Source of the DNA: Streptomyces sp. NRRL S-1022
Lineage (GTDB): Bacteria > Actinomycetota > Actinomycetes > Streptomycetales > Streptomycetaceae
NCBI RefSeq assembly: GCF_000720135.1
Contig: NZ_JOIU01000010.1
Location: 139,114-203,113 of the forward strand
Direction of reading: 5' to 3'
DNA length: 64,000 bases
Shown here: piece by piece, positions 26,561 through 35,386 of the stretch
Layout of the letters: the number at the start of each line of letters is the position of its first letter
Position numbering within the stretch: position 1 is the stretch's first letter
Program-made: the position numbers and the translations under genes
Notes under the pieces: model-generated
Told to the model about the DNA's origin: nothing
Seen by the model: only the letters and a program-made list of their open reading frames with translations
Database searches by the model: none

Positions 26561-26948
26561 AAGGACGGAGAGCATGCCGCCGTCGACGTACAGCACCTGC
26601 CCGCCCACGAAGTCGGATGCGGGGGAGGCGAGGAAGATCAGCGCGCCGACGAGGCCGCCGACGTCGCCCCAGCGGCCGGCCTGGGTCCGCTTGCGGACCC
26701 AGGCGCTGAACTCGTCGTCGGCGACGAGCGCGGAGGTCAGTTCGGTGTCGAAGTAGCCGGGGCCGATTCCGTTGGCCTGGATGCCGAGCGGGCCGAGATC
26801 GGCGCACATGCCCTTGGTGAGCGTCTTCAGGCCGCCCCTGGTGGTGGAGTAGGGGGCGATGCCCGGCCGGACCGCCTCGCTCTGGAGCGAGCAGATGTAG
26901 ACGATCTTGCCGTGACCCCGGGGAGCCACGCGCCGCGCGACCTCGCGG
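26561..26948 (-). pseudogene. 5'-truncated short-chain dehydrogenase (gluconate/KDG dehydrogenase-like)
   Basis: The C-terminal half of an SDR is intact: [17 protein letters not shown], the catalytic [16 protein letters not shown] (Tyr and a Gly-replaced Lys position: Y-x-x-x-R), GIQANGIGPGYFDTEL and the end FVGGQVLYVDGGMLSVL. The N-terminal nucleotide-binding half is absent; the frame instead fuses to an unrelated dehydrogenase fragment near 26948. The normal stop after SVL is also lost, so the frame runs on into the ATG of the alcohol dehydrogenase remnant. The active-site Lys of Y-x-x-x-K reads Arg. Confidence 0.82.
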
Positions 26949-27195
26949 CCGACGCGAGCACTCCCGGCGTGTGGGTGACCACGATGCCGCGCTCGGCCGC
27001 GGCGGCCCCGAAGCCCATGCTCGCCAGCGCGACGACCTCCAGCGAGGGCCCGGCAGCTTCCATCAGCGCCGCGTCGACGGGGTCGTTGCCCAGAGCCGGG
27101 ATCGCACCGACGCCCAGCGCCGACTCGGCGAGCTGCGCGGCCGCGGGCTTGCCGCTCCCCGGCCAGGCGATCACGTCCGCCGCCTCCGACAGCCG
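26949..27195 (-). pseudogene. N-terminal fragment of a D-2-hydroxyacid dehydrogenase
   Basis: Frame reads [45 protein letters not shown] and [17 protein letters not shown], the substrate-domain start of a D-isomer-specific 2-hydroxyacid dehydrogenase. A few residues between MGF and AAAERG are missing, and no NAD-binding domain follows; the fragment is cut where the SDR remnant begins. It has no start codon of its own. Confidence 0.75.
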
Positions 27196-27279
27196 GGTCG
27201 GTTGGGGCCTCCGTCTGGGGGTTTCCCGGAGCAGATGAGCGGCCCGCTCCGCATCGGGTCGGCGCGGAGTAGGCCCGCC

Positions 27280-27502
27280 GGCGAACTCGACCTGCGCCGC
27301 AAGCCGGTACCGCATCTGGCCTTCGGCCACGGCAGGCACCAGTGCATCGGCCGGCAACTCGCCCGCATCGAGCTCGGTCTCGCGCAGTCCGCCCTGTTCC
27401 GCCGCCTCCCGAACCTGCGGCTCGCGGTCCCCCTTCGACGACATCGAGCACCACACCGACTCGCTGGTGTTCCGGGTCAGGAGCCTTCCCGTCACGTGGT
27501 GA
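27280..27502 (+). pseudogene. C-terminal fragment of a cytochrome P450
   Basis: [20 protein letters not shown], with the heme ligand in [10 protein letters not shown], then [13 protein letters not shown] is a typical P450 heme loop and L helix. One extra C in a C-run at about 27430 shifts the frame, after which [20 protein letters not shown] and TW-stop complete a normal P450 C-terminus. The first ~300 residues are absent. The opposite strand carries the 2-hydroxyacid dehydrogenase fragment just to the left. Confidence 0.8.
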
Positions 27503-27567
27503 CGCGCTTCCACGGCGCACCACGTTACGGGACGGCGCCGGCGCCGTCCCGGCCGCCGGCCGACGGT

Positions 27568-28695
27568 TCAGCCCGGGAGGACCGCCGGCGGTGCGCTGGT
27601 GTGGCGAACGCGCAGTTCCATGCGGATAACCCTGGGTTCGGTGTCGGCGTGGGAGGCCATCAGCGCCTCCAGGGTCTGGGCTCCTTGCCGGCCCAGTTCG
27701 TGCCGGGCCAGTGAGGCCGTGGTGAGTCTGCGGGTACCGGGCAGGTCGTCGAGGGAGATGTCGTCGCAGCCGATGACGGACATGTCTTCGGGGACCCGTA
27801 GGCCCGACTCCTCCAGCGCGGTCATCGCGCCGAGCGCCACCAGGTCGTTGTACGCGACGACGGCGGTGACCCCGGAATCGCGCACGGCGTCGGCGGCGTC
27901 GTACCCGTGCCGTGCCGTGTGGCCGCAGGGGATGACCGTGACGTCGACCCCGAAGGCCGCAGCGGCGTCGAAGGCCCGGATGCGTTCGGCGTTGGCCCAG
28001 GACGCCTCGGGGCCGCTCAGATACGCCAGCCGGCGATGCCCGAGCTGGGTGAGGTGACCGCAGACCAGGGTCATCCCGCCGTAGAAGTCGACGGAGACTG
28101 AGGGGATGCTCAGCCCGGGGACGATCCGGTTGACCAGCACCAGTGGGTGGCCGCGCAGTGACAGGTCGACGAGCGCGGCGCGGTCCATGCGCGGGGAGCA
28201 CAGCAGCACACCGTCGCAACAGCGCATCAGGTCCTCGGCGAGTTCGTGCTCACTCGCCGCGTCCTCGTCCGACTCCATCACCATCACGCGCCGCCCGTGC
28301 GAGCGGGCGACGGCGGAGACGGACTTGAGGACGTCGGGGAAGTAGGGGTTGGACAGGTCGGGGACGAGCACTCCGATCGCGCCGGCCTCACCGCGGGCCA
28401 AGCCCTGGGCGGCGGCGTTGGGCCGGTAGCCCAGATCCGCGACCGCGCTCTGCACCCGGCGCACCAGTTCGGGGTCGACCCGGGCCGTGCCGTTGAGGAC
28501 CCGGGAGACGGTGGACGTGGAGACCCCGGCCGCCGTGCCGACGTCGGTGATCGTCACCCGCCGCTGGCGGGCCGCCTTCCCGGTGACGGTCCCACTCACG
28601 GCGCTTGGTGACTCGGGCATTCCGTCGTGCGGGAGGTCCGGCTCCGTGGATGTGCTCGGATCGTCCGCCATCTCCGGTACGTTCGACGTTGCCAA
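27568..28695 (-). CDS. LacI family transcriptional regulator (alginate locus)
   Basis: 375-residue repressor-type protein. After a ~45-residue polar extension comes the LacI helix-turn-helix [20 protein letters not shown] and hinge VLNGTARVD, then a sugar-binding core with [27 protein letters not shown] and [15 protein letters not shown]. It starts at a TTG (28695) with GGGAG seven bases upstream. It lies 48 bases after the isomerase-like gene and opposite the ABC/lyase operon. Two matching LacI-type operator sequences in the divergent region are its probable targets. The inducer is presumably an alginate-derived sugar (inference from context). Confidence 0.9.
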   Translation of the reverse strand: MATSNVPEMADDPSTSTEPDLPHDGMPESPSAVSGTVTGKAARQRRVTITDVGTAAGVSTSTVSRVLNGTARVDPELVRRVQSAVADLGYRPNAAAQGLARGEAGAIGVLVPDLSNPYFPDVLKSVSAVARSHGRRVMVMESDEDAASEHELAEDLMRCCDGVLLCSPRMDRAALVDLSLRGHPLVLVNRIVPGLSIPSVSVDFYGGMTLVCGHLTQLGHRRLAYLSGPEASWANAERIRAFDAAAAFGVDVTVIPCGHTARHGYDAADAVRDSGVTAVVAYNDLVALGAMTALEESGLRVPEDMSVIGCDDISLDDLPGTRRLTTASLARHELGRQGAQTLEALMASHADTEPRVIRMELRVRHTSAPPAVLPG

Positions 28696-28743
28696 AATCC
28701 CGCTCCCAGTCGCCGTCGGTCCGCCGCCAGCGTAGTTCGTCGC

Positions 28744-29556
28744 TCAGCGTGCGGACGATGTGATTCTCGGTTCGGACCGCAGTCCACGCAGGTAACCCAG
28801 GTCCCGGCGGACCGCCGCGAACGGGTCGTCGGTCGGGTAGTGGACGTGCAGGGAGAACGGGCCGGTGTACCCGAGGTCCGTGAGGCCGGGCAGGATCGTG
28901 GGCCAGGGGACGACGCCCCCGTCAGCGAGCGGCTGCCAGTCGCAGTTCCAGGATCCCCGCGCCTCGCCCGGTCTCCACACCGCGTTCTTCACGCCCACGC
29001 AGCCCACCCGCTCCGGCCCGCCCAGCACGTCGAGGGTGAGCCGCCAGTCCTCGCTCCCCTCCTTGGCTTGGTTGCCCGGGTCGGGGTGGACCAGGACATC
29101 CGCGCCCGCCAGCAGCCGGACCGCGTGTGCGGCCGAGGGGTGCAGCGTGCCGTGGTGCAGTGCGAGGACGAGCCGTACGCCGTGGCGGGCGGCGAGCTCG
29201 GCGAGGCCCGCGAAGTCGCGGCGGGCCCGGTTCAGTTCGGAGGCGTGGTCGAGTCCGGCGTCGTAGCGGTAGAACCCGGCGCGCATCAGCGGCACGCCCG
29301 CCTCGGCACAGTGCCCGATGACGCGTTCGGCTTCACCGTCCGCCGAGGTCAGGTCCGTGCTGACGAGGCCGGGGTCAAGCCCGTTGGCACGCAGGGCTCG
29401 TACCGTCTTCGCCAGCCGCCGTGACGTGCTCGGCGTGACCGTCTGGCCGTCCCTGACCAGCAGATCGGCGCCGTCCGCGCCGGCCTCCGCCAACCGGGCG
29501 GCCAGTTCCCCGGGCGGCAGGGCGCCGAACGGTTTGGTGAGGACGAGGACATGCAA
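28744..29556 (-). CDS. Sugar phosphate isomerase/epimerase-like TIM-barrel protein
   Basis: 270-residue AP-endonuclease-2/xylose-isomerase-like barrel. It starts MHVLVLTKPFGALPPGELAA and has GADGADLLVRDG, the metal-site stretches LVLALHHGTLHPS and VLVHPDPGNQAKEG, and a late His in GPFSLHVHYPTDDP. Members isomerise or epimerise sugars, inositols or hydroxypyruvate-type acids; here it probably handles a uronate derivative. GGGAGGAG lies ten bases before the ATG. It heads the leftward transcript with the LacI gene and diverges from the ABC operon. Confidence 0.82.
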   Translation of the reverse strand: MHVLVLTKPFGALPPGELAARLAEAGADGADLLVRDGQTVTPSTSRRLAKTVRALRANGLDPGLVSTDLTSADGEAERVIGHCAEAGVPLMRAGFYRYDAGLDHASELNRARRDFAGLAELAARHGVRLVLALHHGTLHPSAAHAVRLLAGADVLVHPDPGNQAKEGSEDWRLTLDVLGGPERVGCVGVKNAVWRPGEARGSWNCDWQPLADGGVVPWPTILPGLTDLGYTGPFSLHVHYPTDDPFAAVRRDLGYLRGLRSEPRITSSAR

Positions 29557-29582
29557 AGCGTGCTCCTCCCGATGGGTTCATT

Positions 29583-29601
29583 TGTGAAAGCGCTCCCTGA
29601 G
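29583..29601. promoter_or_regulatory. LacI-type operator O1 near the isomerase-like gene
   Basis: TGTGAAAGCGCTCCCTGAG, with a palindromic AGCGCT centre as in many LacI-family sites. It lies 27 bases upstream of the leftward isomerase start and matches the second site at 29700-29718 at about 15 of 19 positions. Confidence 0.6.
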
Positions 29602-29699
29602 TCTAACCTCATGCCGTGCCGGAGATCGGTCGCTCACATAAACTGCCAGCTCAGAGCCCCTATATCTCAAGGCCTGCCGAGTGAGTCAAAAATTGAGCT

Positions 29700-29718
29700 T
29701 GTGAAAACGCTTGCTCAG
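29700..29718. promoter_or_regulatory. LacI-type operator O2 near the ABC operon
   Basis: TGTGAAAACGCTTGCTCAG, same orientation and same TGTGAAA-CGCT core as O1, about 85 bases upstream of the solute-binding lipoprotein gene. A site in each arm of one divergent promoter region points to control by the neighbouring LacI protein. Confidence 0.6.
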
Positions 29719-29800
29719 ATGCCAGGGAATCCCTAACGTCATCCGCGCCTCGGTCCCGAGAGCCGCTCGGGGCGCCACGTCCAAACAGCGGGAGCTGACG

Positions 29801-31264
29801 ATGGGGACAGGACGCAGAGTTGGAGCAGCCCGGATCGGCAGGCTGGCGCTCGCGCCACTGCTGGTGGGGCCCTTGCTCGCGGGATGCGGTGGGAGCTCCG
29901 GCTCCTCCGGCACCACCCTGAAGATCTGGGACTACTCGGCGGAGCAGACGGACTTCCACAAGAAGGTCGCTGAGGAGTTCCATCGGCAGCACCCGGACAT
30001 CACCGTGGAGTGGCAGTCGATCGCCCAGGACGAGTACAAGCGGACACTTCCGCTGGCCTTCCAGAGCCGTCAGGGCCCGGACATCTTCTACTGGAGCGAC
30101 AACGGTCCGCTGGCCATGTCGCAGTTGCTCGCACAGAAGTGGATCCAGCCGCTGAACGGGGGCTCCGCGCTGCCCGCGAACTTCACCAAGCGATGGCCCG
30201 AAGGGTCGTTCGTCGACGGGGTCAACCAACTCGACGGGAAGACGTACGGGTTCCCCCTGTCCGAGAGCACCTACTGGGGCCCCGGCTACATGTTCCTCAA
30301 CAAGAAGGTCTTCGAGGACGCCGGGCTCGACGCCGCCAAGCCGCCGACGACCTGGTCCGAGCTGAAGAGCACCTGCGCGCGCATCAAGGCCGAGACCAAG
30401 GCGTACTGCATCGCGGCACCTAGCAAGGACACCGACCTCCAGCGCACCTTCTACGCCCTCGCCGCCGGCGAGTACACGATCAACGACTGGTTCTTCGACT
30501 ACAGGAAGGGGACGTTCTCGCTGGCCGAACCGCAGGCGCAGAAGGTGTTCGGGTTCATCCAGGAGCTCAAGAAGGACGGCTATCTGGCGCCCGGCACCAA
30601 CGACAAGAACTTCTCCCGGCAGCAGTTCGCCGCGGGGCAGGCCGGAATCACGATGGACGGCACCTGGCTGCCCTCGGTGCTCAAGACCCTCGGCATGGAC
30701 TCCTCCCAGTACTCCGTCGCCGCGCACCCCGTCCCCGACTCGGGGGCCAAGGGCGCCCTGTGGAGTCAGCCCGACGGCAACAAGTACTGGGTGAGCGCGC
30801 AGACCAAGCAGTCAAAGGCCGCCTGGACCTTCCTCGACTGGATGACCCAGCCCGACGGCTACTTCGCCAAGCAGTACCTGCAGAGCGGCTTCGGGACGCT
30901 GGCGTTCGCTGACAACGCCCGCTACATCAAGGACCCGGCGATGCAGCAGATCATGCAGATCGCCGACCGGCCCGGCTACCGGGTCGATCTGCCGCTCCCG
31001 GTCACCAAGTGCCCAGACCTGGTGAAGTCCACCGCCTACGTCAAGGCCATCGGAGAGCGGCCCACCTGGGAGTACGAGGCGATGTCCGGGGCCCTGAGCG
31101 GCGGCAAGTCGCTGAAGCCGGAGGCCGAACGGCTGGTCGCGCAACGTCAGAAGACCCTCAAGACCCAGCTCGAGAAGGAAGCGGCCCAGGGCCTGAAGGT
31201 CTCCCTCGACTGCTTCACCTTCCCCGACTGGTCGTACACCTCCGACTACCGCCCGGCCGACTAG
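29801..31264 (+). CDS. Carbohydrate ABC transporter solute-binding lipoprotein (alginate locus)
   Basis: 487-residue family 1 extracellular solute-binding protein. The signal peptide ends in the lipobox LLAGC with Cys29 as lipidation site, followed by a GGSSGSSG linker and the mature domain TLKIWDYSAEQTDFHKKVAE, GPDIFYWSDNGPLAM, YGFPLSESTYWGPGYMFLN and GITMDGTWLPSVLK. At 487 residues it is longer than most (about 420), with an extra C-terminal helical region. The ATG at 29801 has GGGAG upstream. It presumably captures alginate oligosaccharides for the two permeases that follow; that ligand is inferred from the lyases. Confidence 0.9.
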   Translation: MGTGRRVGAARIGRLALAPLLVGPLLAGCGGSSGSSGTTLKIWDYSAEQTDFHKKVAEEFHRQHPDITVEWQSIAQDEYKRTLPLAFQSRQGPDIFYWSDNGPLAMSQLLAQKWIQPLNGGSALPANFTKRWPEGSFVDGVNQLDGKTYGFPLSESTYWGPGYMFLNKKVFEDAGLDAAKPPTTWSELKSTCARIKAETKAYCIAAPSKDTDLQRTFYALAAGEYTINDWFFDYRKGTFSLAEPQAQKVFGFIQELKKDGYLAPGTNDKNFSRQQFAAGQAGITMDGTWLPSVLKTLGMDSSQYSVAAHPVPDSGAKGALWSQPDGNKYWVSAQTKQSKAAWTFLDWMTQPDGYFAKQYLQSGFGTLAFADNARYIKDPAMQQIMQIADRPGYRVDLPLPVTKCPDLVKSTAYVKAIGERPTWEYEAMSGALSGGKSLKPEAERLVAQRQKTLKTQLEKEAAQGLKVSLDCFTFPDWSYTSDYRPAD

Positions 31265-31318
31265 CCCTCCCGCCCTGAACGACGGACATCGGCCAGGACC
31301 GCAAAAAAAGGACCTCAC

Positions 31319-32341
31319 ATGGCGATTGCCCCCACCAGCCCGCGTCCGCCAGATGCAGCCCCGACCACCGCGCCCCGCCCGAGCAGGACGCCGCGCCGAC
31401 CCGGGCGGTCGAGCCCGCCCGAAGAGAACCGAGAGCGTGCCAAGGGACTCGACCGGCTGTGGGTGGCGGCCTTCCTGTTGCCCTTTCTCGTCCTCTATCT
31501 CGGCTTCACCCTCTGGCCGCTGGCCGCGACGGTCTACTACTCGTTCTTCGACTGGTCGGGCATCGGACCGCTCGAGAACTACGTCGGCGGCGACAACTAC
31601 AGCCGCATCCTCGGCGATCCGCTCTTCTGGCAGGCCGTCGTCAACACCTTGCTGTTCGCCCTCGGTACGACCCTGATCAAGCTGCCACTGTCGCTGCTTG
31701 CCGCGCTGGTGATGACGAGGAAGTGGCTGCGGGGGAAGAAGGCGCTGCGGACGGTGTTCTTCGCGCCGCTGATCATCCCCGTCGCCATGGCCGGTCTGAT
31801 CTTCACCTATCTGCTCAATCCCTCCAACGGCGCGCTCAATTCGGCGCTGCACGGACTCGGTCTGACCGACGGCACGCCCGACGTCTTCGCCGACCGCTGG
31901 ACCGCGATGCTGGCGCTGATCCTCATCTCCGTCTGGCAGGTCTTCGGGCAGTACATGATCTACTGGATGGCTGCTCTGCAGAACGTGCCCGAAGAGCTCT
32001 ACGAAGCCGCGGAACTCGACGGCGCCAATGAATGGCAGAAGCTCACCCGGATCACGCTTCCGATGATCCGTCCCGTCGCCGTGGTCATCGTGATGCTCGC
32101 TCTGGTCAACGCGATGCACGTCTTCGGACTCGTCGTCACGCTCACCGGCGGCGGTCCGGGCACGAGCACCTACGTGGTCTCGTACTTCATCTACAAGCAG
32201 GCATTCGGTTCGATGCCTTTCGCGTACGGATACGCGTCGGCGGCCGCGCTGCTGTTCTCCGTCATGGCGTTCCTCCTCGTGACCAGTCAGGGCCTCTTCG
32301 TGCGCCGGGCGCAGAAGCTGCGGAAGGAGTACGGAGTCTGA
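31319..32341 (+). CDS. Carbohydrate ABC transporter permease, MalF-like
   Basis: 340-residue membrane protein with a 45-residue proline/arginine-rich cytoplasmic lead, then about six TM helices (AAFLLPFLVLYLGFTLWPLA first). The EAA loop reads EELYEAAELDGANEWQKLTR, the ATPase contact site of this family. AAGGACC lies upstream of the ATG. The stop shares one base with the next permease start (TGATG). Confidence 0.92.
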   Translation: MAIAPTSPRPPDAAPTTAPRPSRTPRRPGRSSPPEENRERAKGLDRLWVAAFLLPFLVLYLGFTLWPLAATVYYSFFDWSGIGPLENYVGGDNYSRILGDPLFWQAVVNTLLFALGTTLIKLPLSLLAALVMTRKWLRGKKALRTVFFAPLIIPVAMAGLIFTYLLNPSNGALNSALHGLGLTDGTPDVFADRWTAMLALILISVWQVFGQYMIYWMAALQNVPEELYEAAELDGANEWQKLTRITLPMIRPVAVVIVMLALVNAMHVFGLVVTLTGGGPGTSTYVVSYFIYKQAFGSMPFAYGYASAAALLFSVMAFLLVTSQGLFVRRAQKLRKEYGV

Positions 32342-33177
32342 TGGCGCGTCTGTCACGGCCCGCGCGAGCCAACCTCATCGCGCTGCCCCTGCTGATCGTG
32401 GTGGGTCTGATCTGGGTCTATCCGTTCCTGTGGGTCGTCGCGGGGGCGTTCAAGACGCAGACGGGACTCTTCACCGGGGGCGCCGGCCTCATGCCCGACC
32501 AGTGGAACTTCGACAACTTCCGCCGGGCGTGGGTGGACGCCGGATTCTCCAAGTTCTTCTTCAACACGGTGCTGTACGCGGTCGCATCCACCGTCGTCGA
32601 ACTGTTCAAGTCCGCCCTGTGCGGATACATTCTGGCCCGCTACGAATTCCCGGGACGAAAGACGCTGCACCGCCTGATCGTGGCCACCTTGTTCGTCCCG
32701 GTGGCCTCCATCATCATTCCGCAGTTCGTCCTGGTGGACAGTCTCGGCCTGCTGAACACCCGCGCCGGGGTCGTGCTGGCCATGTCCGGCGCTGCGGGCG
32801 CCCTCTATGTGCTGCTTTTCATCGGGTTCTTCTCCGGAGTGCCGAAGGACCTGTTCGACGCGGCCAAGCTCGACGGTGCCGGATTCCTGCGCACGTTCCG
32901 GCTGGTCCTTCCGCTGGCAAAGCCCGTCATCGCGGTGGTCGTCATCTTCCAGTTCATCAGCAACTGGAACGAGTTCAACATCCCCTTGGTCTTCACACTC
33001 GGCCAGCCGGATCTGCAGAACCTGGCGGTCGGAATGCTGTCGTTCAAGGGGGAGCACTCCGTCGACTGGACGGGATTCGCTGCCGGAATGACCCTGTCCG
33101 TCATTCCCATGCTGATCGTCTTCATCTTCTTCCAGAGCTACTTCGTGCGCGGTCTGGCCGGCGCCACCAAGGAGTGA
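32341..33177 (+). CDS. Carbohydrate ABC transporter permease, MalG-like
   Basis: 278-residue membrane protein starting MARLSRPARANLIALPLLIV, with about six TM helices and the EAA loop KDLFDAAKLDGAGFLRTFRL. It pairs with the MalF-like subunit, to which it is coupled by a one-base overlap. No ATP-binding subunit is encoded in the operon; a shared MsiK-type ATPase elsewhere is the usual arrangement in Streptomyces. Confidence 0.92.
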   Translation: MARLSRPARANLIALPLLIVVGLIWVYPFLWVVAGAFKTQTGLFTGGAGLMPDQWNFDNFRRAWVDAGFSKFFFNTVLYAVASTVVELFKSALCGYILARYEFPGRKTLHRLIVATLFVPVASIIIPQFVLVDSLGLLNTRAGVVLAMSGAAGALYVLLFIGFFSGVPKDLFDAAKLDGAGFLRTFRLVLPLAKPVIAVVVIFQFISNWNEFNIPLVFTLGQPDLQNLAVGMLSFKGEHSVDWTGFAAGMTLSVIPMLIVFIFFQSYFVRGLAGATKE

Positions 33178-33182
33178 ACCCC

Positions 33183-34391
33183 GTGACAACCGAGCCGTCC
33201 AGCTCCGCCGACCTCAGCGGCACCTTCGCCTACACCTGGGACCTGGTGGGCGACCCGGCCGCGGCCGAACGCATGGCCTCGCTCGGCGTGGAAGCGGTGG
33301 TCCTGCAGGCCGCCTACCACTCGGTGCGCGCCATGACGCCCTTCCACCCGGCGCACCGCACGGTCCACGCCACGCACGCCGCCGCATACTTCCCGTTCGA
33401 CCCGCGCGACTGGCGCGGCTCGCGCCTGAGACCGGCCACACCGAACTGGGCCGTGGACGCCGCGGACCGGTTCGGCACGGCCGCCACGGCCCTGCGTAGC
33501 CGAGGACTCCGCGTCGAAGCGTGGCTGGTGCTCACCCACAGCACGGCGATGGGGGAGCGGGCACCCGACCTGACGGTGCGCAACGCCTTCGACCAGCGAT
33601 ACACGTACGCCCTCTGCCCCGCCAAGCCCGAAGTGACAGCGTACGCGACCCAGTTGGTCCGCTCCTTCTGCGTACGGTACGACGCCGTCGAGGTACCGGC
33701 GCTGATGCTCGAAGCCTGCGGATGGCTGGGCTTCGAGCACGGCAGCCACCACGAGAAGACGGCGGGCGCCGACCTCAGCGAGGGCTGCCGCACCCTGCTG
33801 TCGATCTGCCTGTGCACTGCCTGCCGCAAGGGAATCGAGGCCGCCGGAGCAGACGCCGACGGTGTCGCGCAGGCGGTGCGCCGCACCGTGGACGCCGAGC
33901 TGCGCAACGGCGTACGCGCACCCGGCACGCTCGGTGAGTCGCTCGGTGAGCGGGCGGCGGAAGCCGTACTGCGGCATCGCCAGTCGGTGATCGAGGACCT
34001 GACACGGCAGGTGGCGGCGGTGGCGCCCGGCCGGGAACTGCTCCTGATGGCGGACGGCGACCCGCAGGTCACCGGCCCGGACAGCGGGCTCGACCTGGCC
34101 CGCTTCGGCGGCCGGGCCACAGCCGTCGTCATCAAGTGCTGGGACGACGTTCACCGGTCCGTGGCCCGCGTCGAGGCAGCGGTCCGGGACAGCGCACGGC
34201 CGGTGATCGCCAATGTGTCCGTGCTGGAAGAGCGGCCCGCCGAACTCGCCGGCCGGGTGGCACGGCTGCTGGCCGCCGGGGCGCGGCAGATCCGCTACTA
34301 CCACGCGGGCCTGGCCTCCCCGGCCCGACTGAGAGCCCTGCGCACGGCCAACGCGCGAACAGCCACCCGGACAACGGAGGGAGCAGCATGA
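33183..34391 (+). CDS. Conserved hypothetical protein in the alginate operon (402 aa), function unknown
   Basis: Cytoplasmic protein without signal peptide or TM helix. It opens DLSGTFAYTWDLVGDPAAAE and RMASLGVEAVVLQAAYHSVR, has TYALCPAKPEVTAYATQLVR, LEACGWLGFEHGSHHEK and LLSICLCTACRKGIEA with a Cys-x-Cys-x2-Cys group, and later VVIKCWDDVHRSVARVEAAV. The alternating strand/helix pattern and late IRYYHAGLASPARL suggest a TIM-barrel fold, perhaps a glycoside-hydrolase-like or sugar-processing enzyme; I do not recognise a characterised family. The GTG start is five bases after the permease stop, and the stop overlaps the next ATG by four bases, so it is translated with the pathway. Confidence 0.8.
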   Translation: MTTEPSSSADLSGTFAYTWDLVGDPAAAERMASLGVEAVVLQAAYHSVRAMTPFHPAHRTVHATHAAAYFPFDPRDWRGSRLRPATPNWAVDAADRFGTAATALRSRGLRVEAWLVLTHSTAMGERAPDLTVRNAFDQRYTYALCPAKPEVTAYATQLVRSFCVRYDAVEVPALMLEACGWLGFEHGSHHEKTAGADLSEGCRTLLSICLCTACRKGIEAAGADADGVAQAVRRTVDAELRNGVRAPGTLGESLGERAAEAVLRHRQSVIEDLTRQVAAVAPGRELLLMADGDPQVTGPDSGLDLARFGGRATAVVIKCWDDVHRSVARVEAAVRDSARPVIANVSVLEERPAELAGRVARLLAAGARQIRYYHAGLASPARLRALRTANARTATRTTEGAA

Positions 34392-35386
34392 CGGACGAGC
34401 GGCTCACCGGACTGTACGTAATGGACCCGGCGCTCTTCGACGACGTGTACGGGCCGGGCGAACGCGCCGACATCGAACGCCACTTGACGATCGAGCGGCC
34501 CCGGCTCTCCGCGACGGACCTGTCCGCGGACGTGCTGGCCGACGTCGATGTGCTCGTCACCGGCTGGGGCGCACCCCGGCTCACCGCCGAACTGCTGGAC
34601 AGCGCACCGCGGCTGGCTCTCGTGCTGTACGCCGCCGGATCGGTGCGGCCGCTGGTGACCGAGGAGTCCTGGGCGCGCGGGGTGCGGGTCACCTCCGGCG
34701 GAGCGGTGATCGCCGACAAGGTCGCGGACTTCACGCTCGCCCAGATCCTGTACGCGCTCAAGCACGGCTGGCGCTACGTCCTGACCGCGCGCCGTACGGC
34801 CGTGGCGGTGCCCCGCCGCAGCGAACTCGGCACCGCGGGCGCCACCGTCGGGCTCGTCTCACTCGGCGCCACCGGGCGGGCCACTGCACGTCTGCTCGCC
34901 CGGCACGGTGTCCGCGTGGTGGCCCACGACCCGTACGTGTCCGACGCCGACGCCCGTGTGCTGGGCGTCGAACCGACCACGCTGGAGGGCGTGTTCACCC
35001 AGAGCGACGTGGTGAGTCTGCACGCCCCGCTGCTGGACGAGACCCGCGGCATGGTCGACGCCGAGCTGCTGCGGTCCATGCGCCCGGACGCCACGCTCGT
35101 CAACACCGCGCGCGGCGGCCTCGTGGACGAGCCTGCGCTGGTCACCGTACTCGGAGAGCGGCCCGACCTGTTCGCCGTGCTCGACGTCACCGACCCCGAA
35201 CCGCCCCACCCCGGCTCACCGCTGTTCACGCTGGACAACGTGGTGGTGACGCCGCATCTGGCCGGCAGCCTCGGTCCGGAACGGCGCCTGCTGGGCGCGG
35301 CCATGGCCGAGGAACTGGCCCGGTACGTCGCCAAGCGCCCGCTGCGGCACGAGGTGGCCGCCGTGTCGATGGAGCATGCCGCATGA
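34388..35386 (+). CDS. D-isomer-specific 2-hydroxyacid dehydrogenase, first copy
   Basis: 332-residue NAD(P)-dependent oxidoreductase. The dinucleotide fold is GLVSLGATGRATARLLARHG, the catalytic Arg is in LVNTARGGLVDEPAL, the Glu in DVTDPEPPHPGSPL and the His in VVTPHLAGSLGPE, the normal R-E-H triad. Family members reduce 2-keto acids or oxidise D-2-hydroxy acids; in this operon a uronate-derived keto or hydroxy acid is likely. It is joined by ATGA overlaps to both neighbours. It differs clearly from the second copy and is not a recent duplicate. Confidence 0.88.
   Translation: MTDERLTGLYVMDPALFDDVYGPGERADIERHLTIERPRLSATDLSADVLADVDVLVTGWGAPRLTAELLDSAPRLALVLYAAGSVRPLVTEESWARGVRVTSGGAVIADKVADFTLAQILYALKHGWRYVLTARRTAVAVPRRSELGTAGATVGLVSLGATGRATARLLARHGVRVVAHDPYVSDADARVLGVEPTTLEGVFTQSDVVSLHAPLLDETRGMVDAELLRSMRPDATLVNTARGGLVDEPALVTVLGERPDLFAVLDVTDPEPPHPGSPLFTLDNVVVTPHLAGSLGPERRLLGAAMAEELARYVAKRPLRHEVAAVSMEHAA

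Noticed and set aside
26075..28219. 714-codon leftward frame spanning several remnants
   Set aside because: Only short segments (SDR end and dehydrogenase start) are protein-like; the rest is the shadow of the LacI gene and other fragments, with no plausible start.
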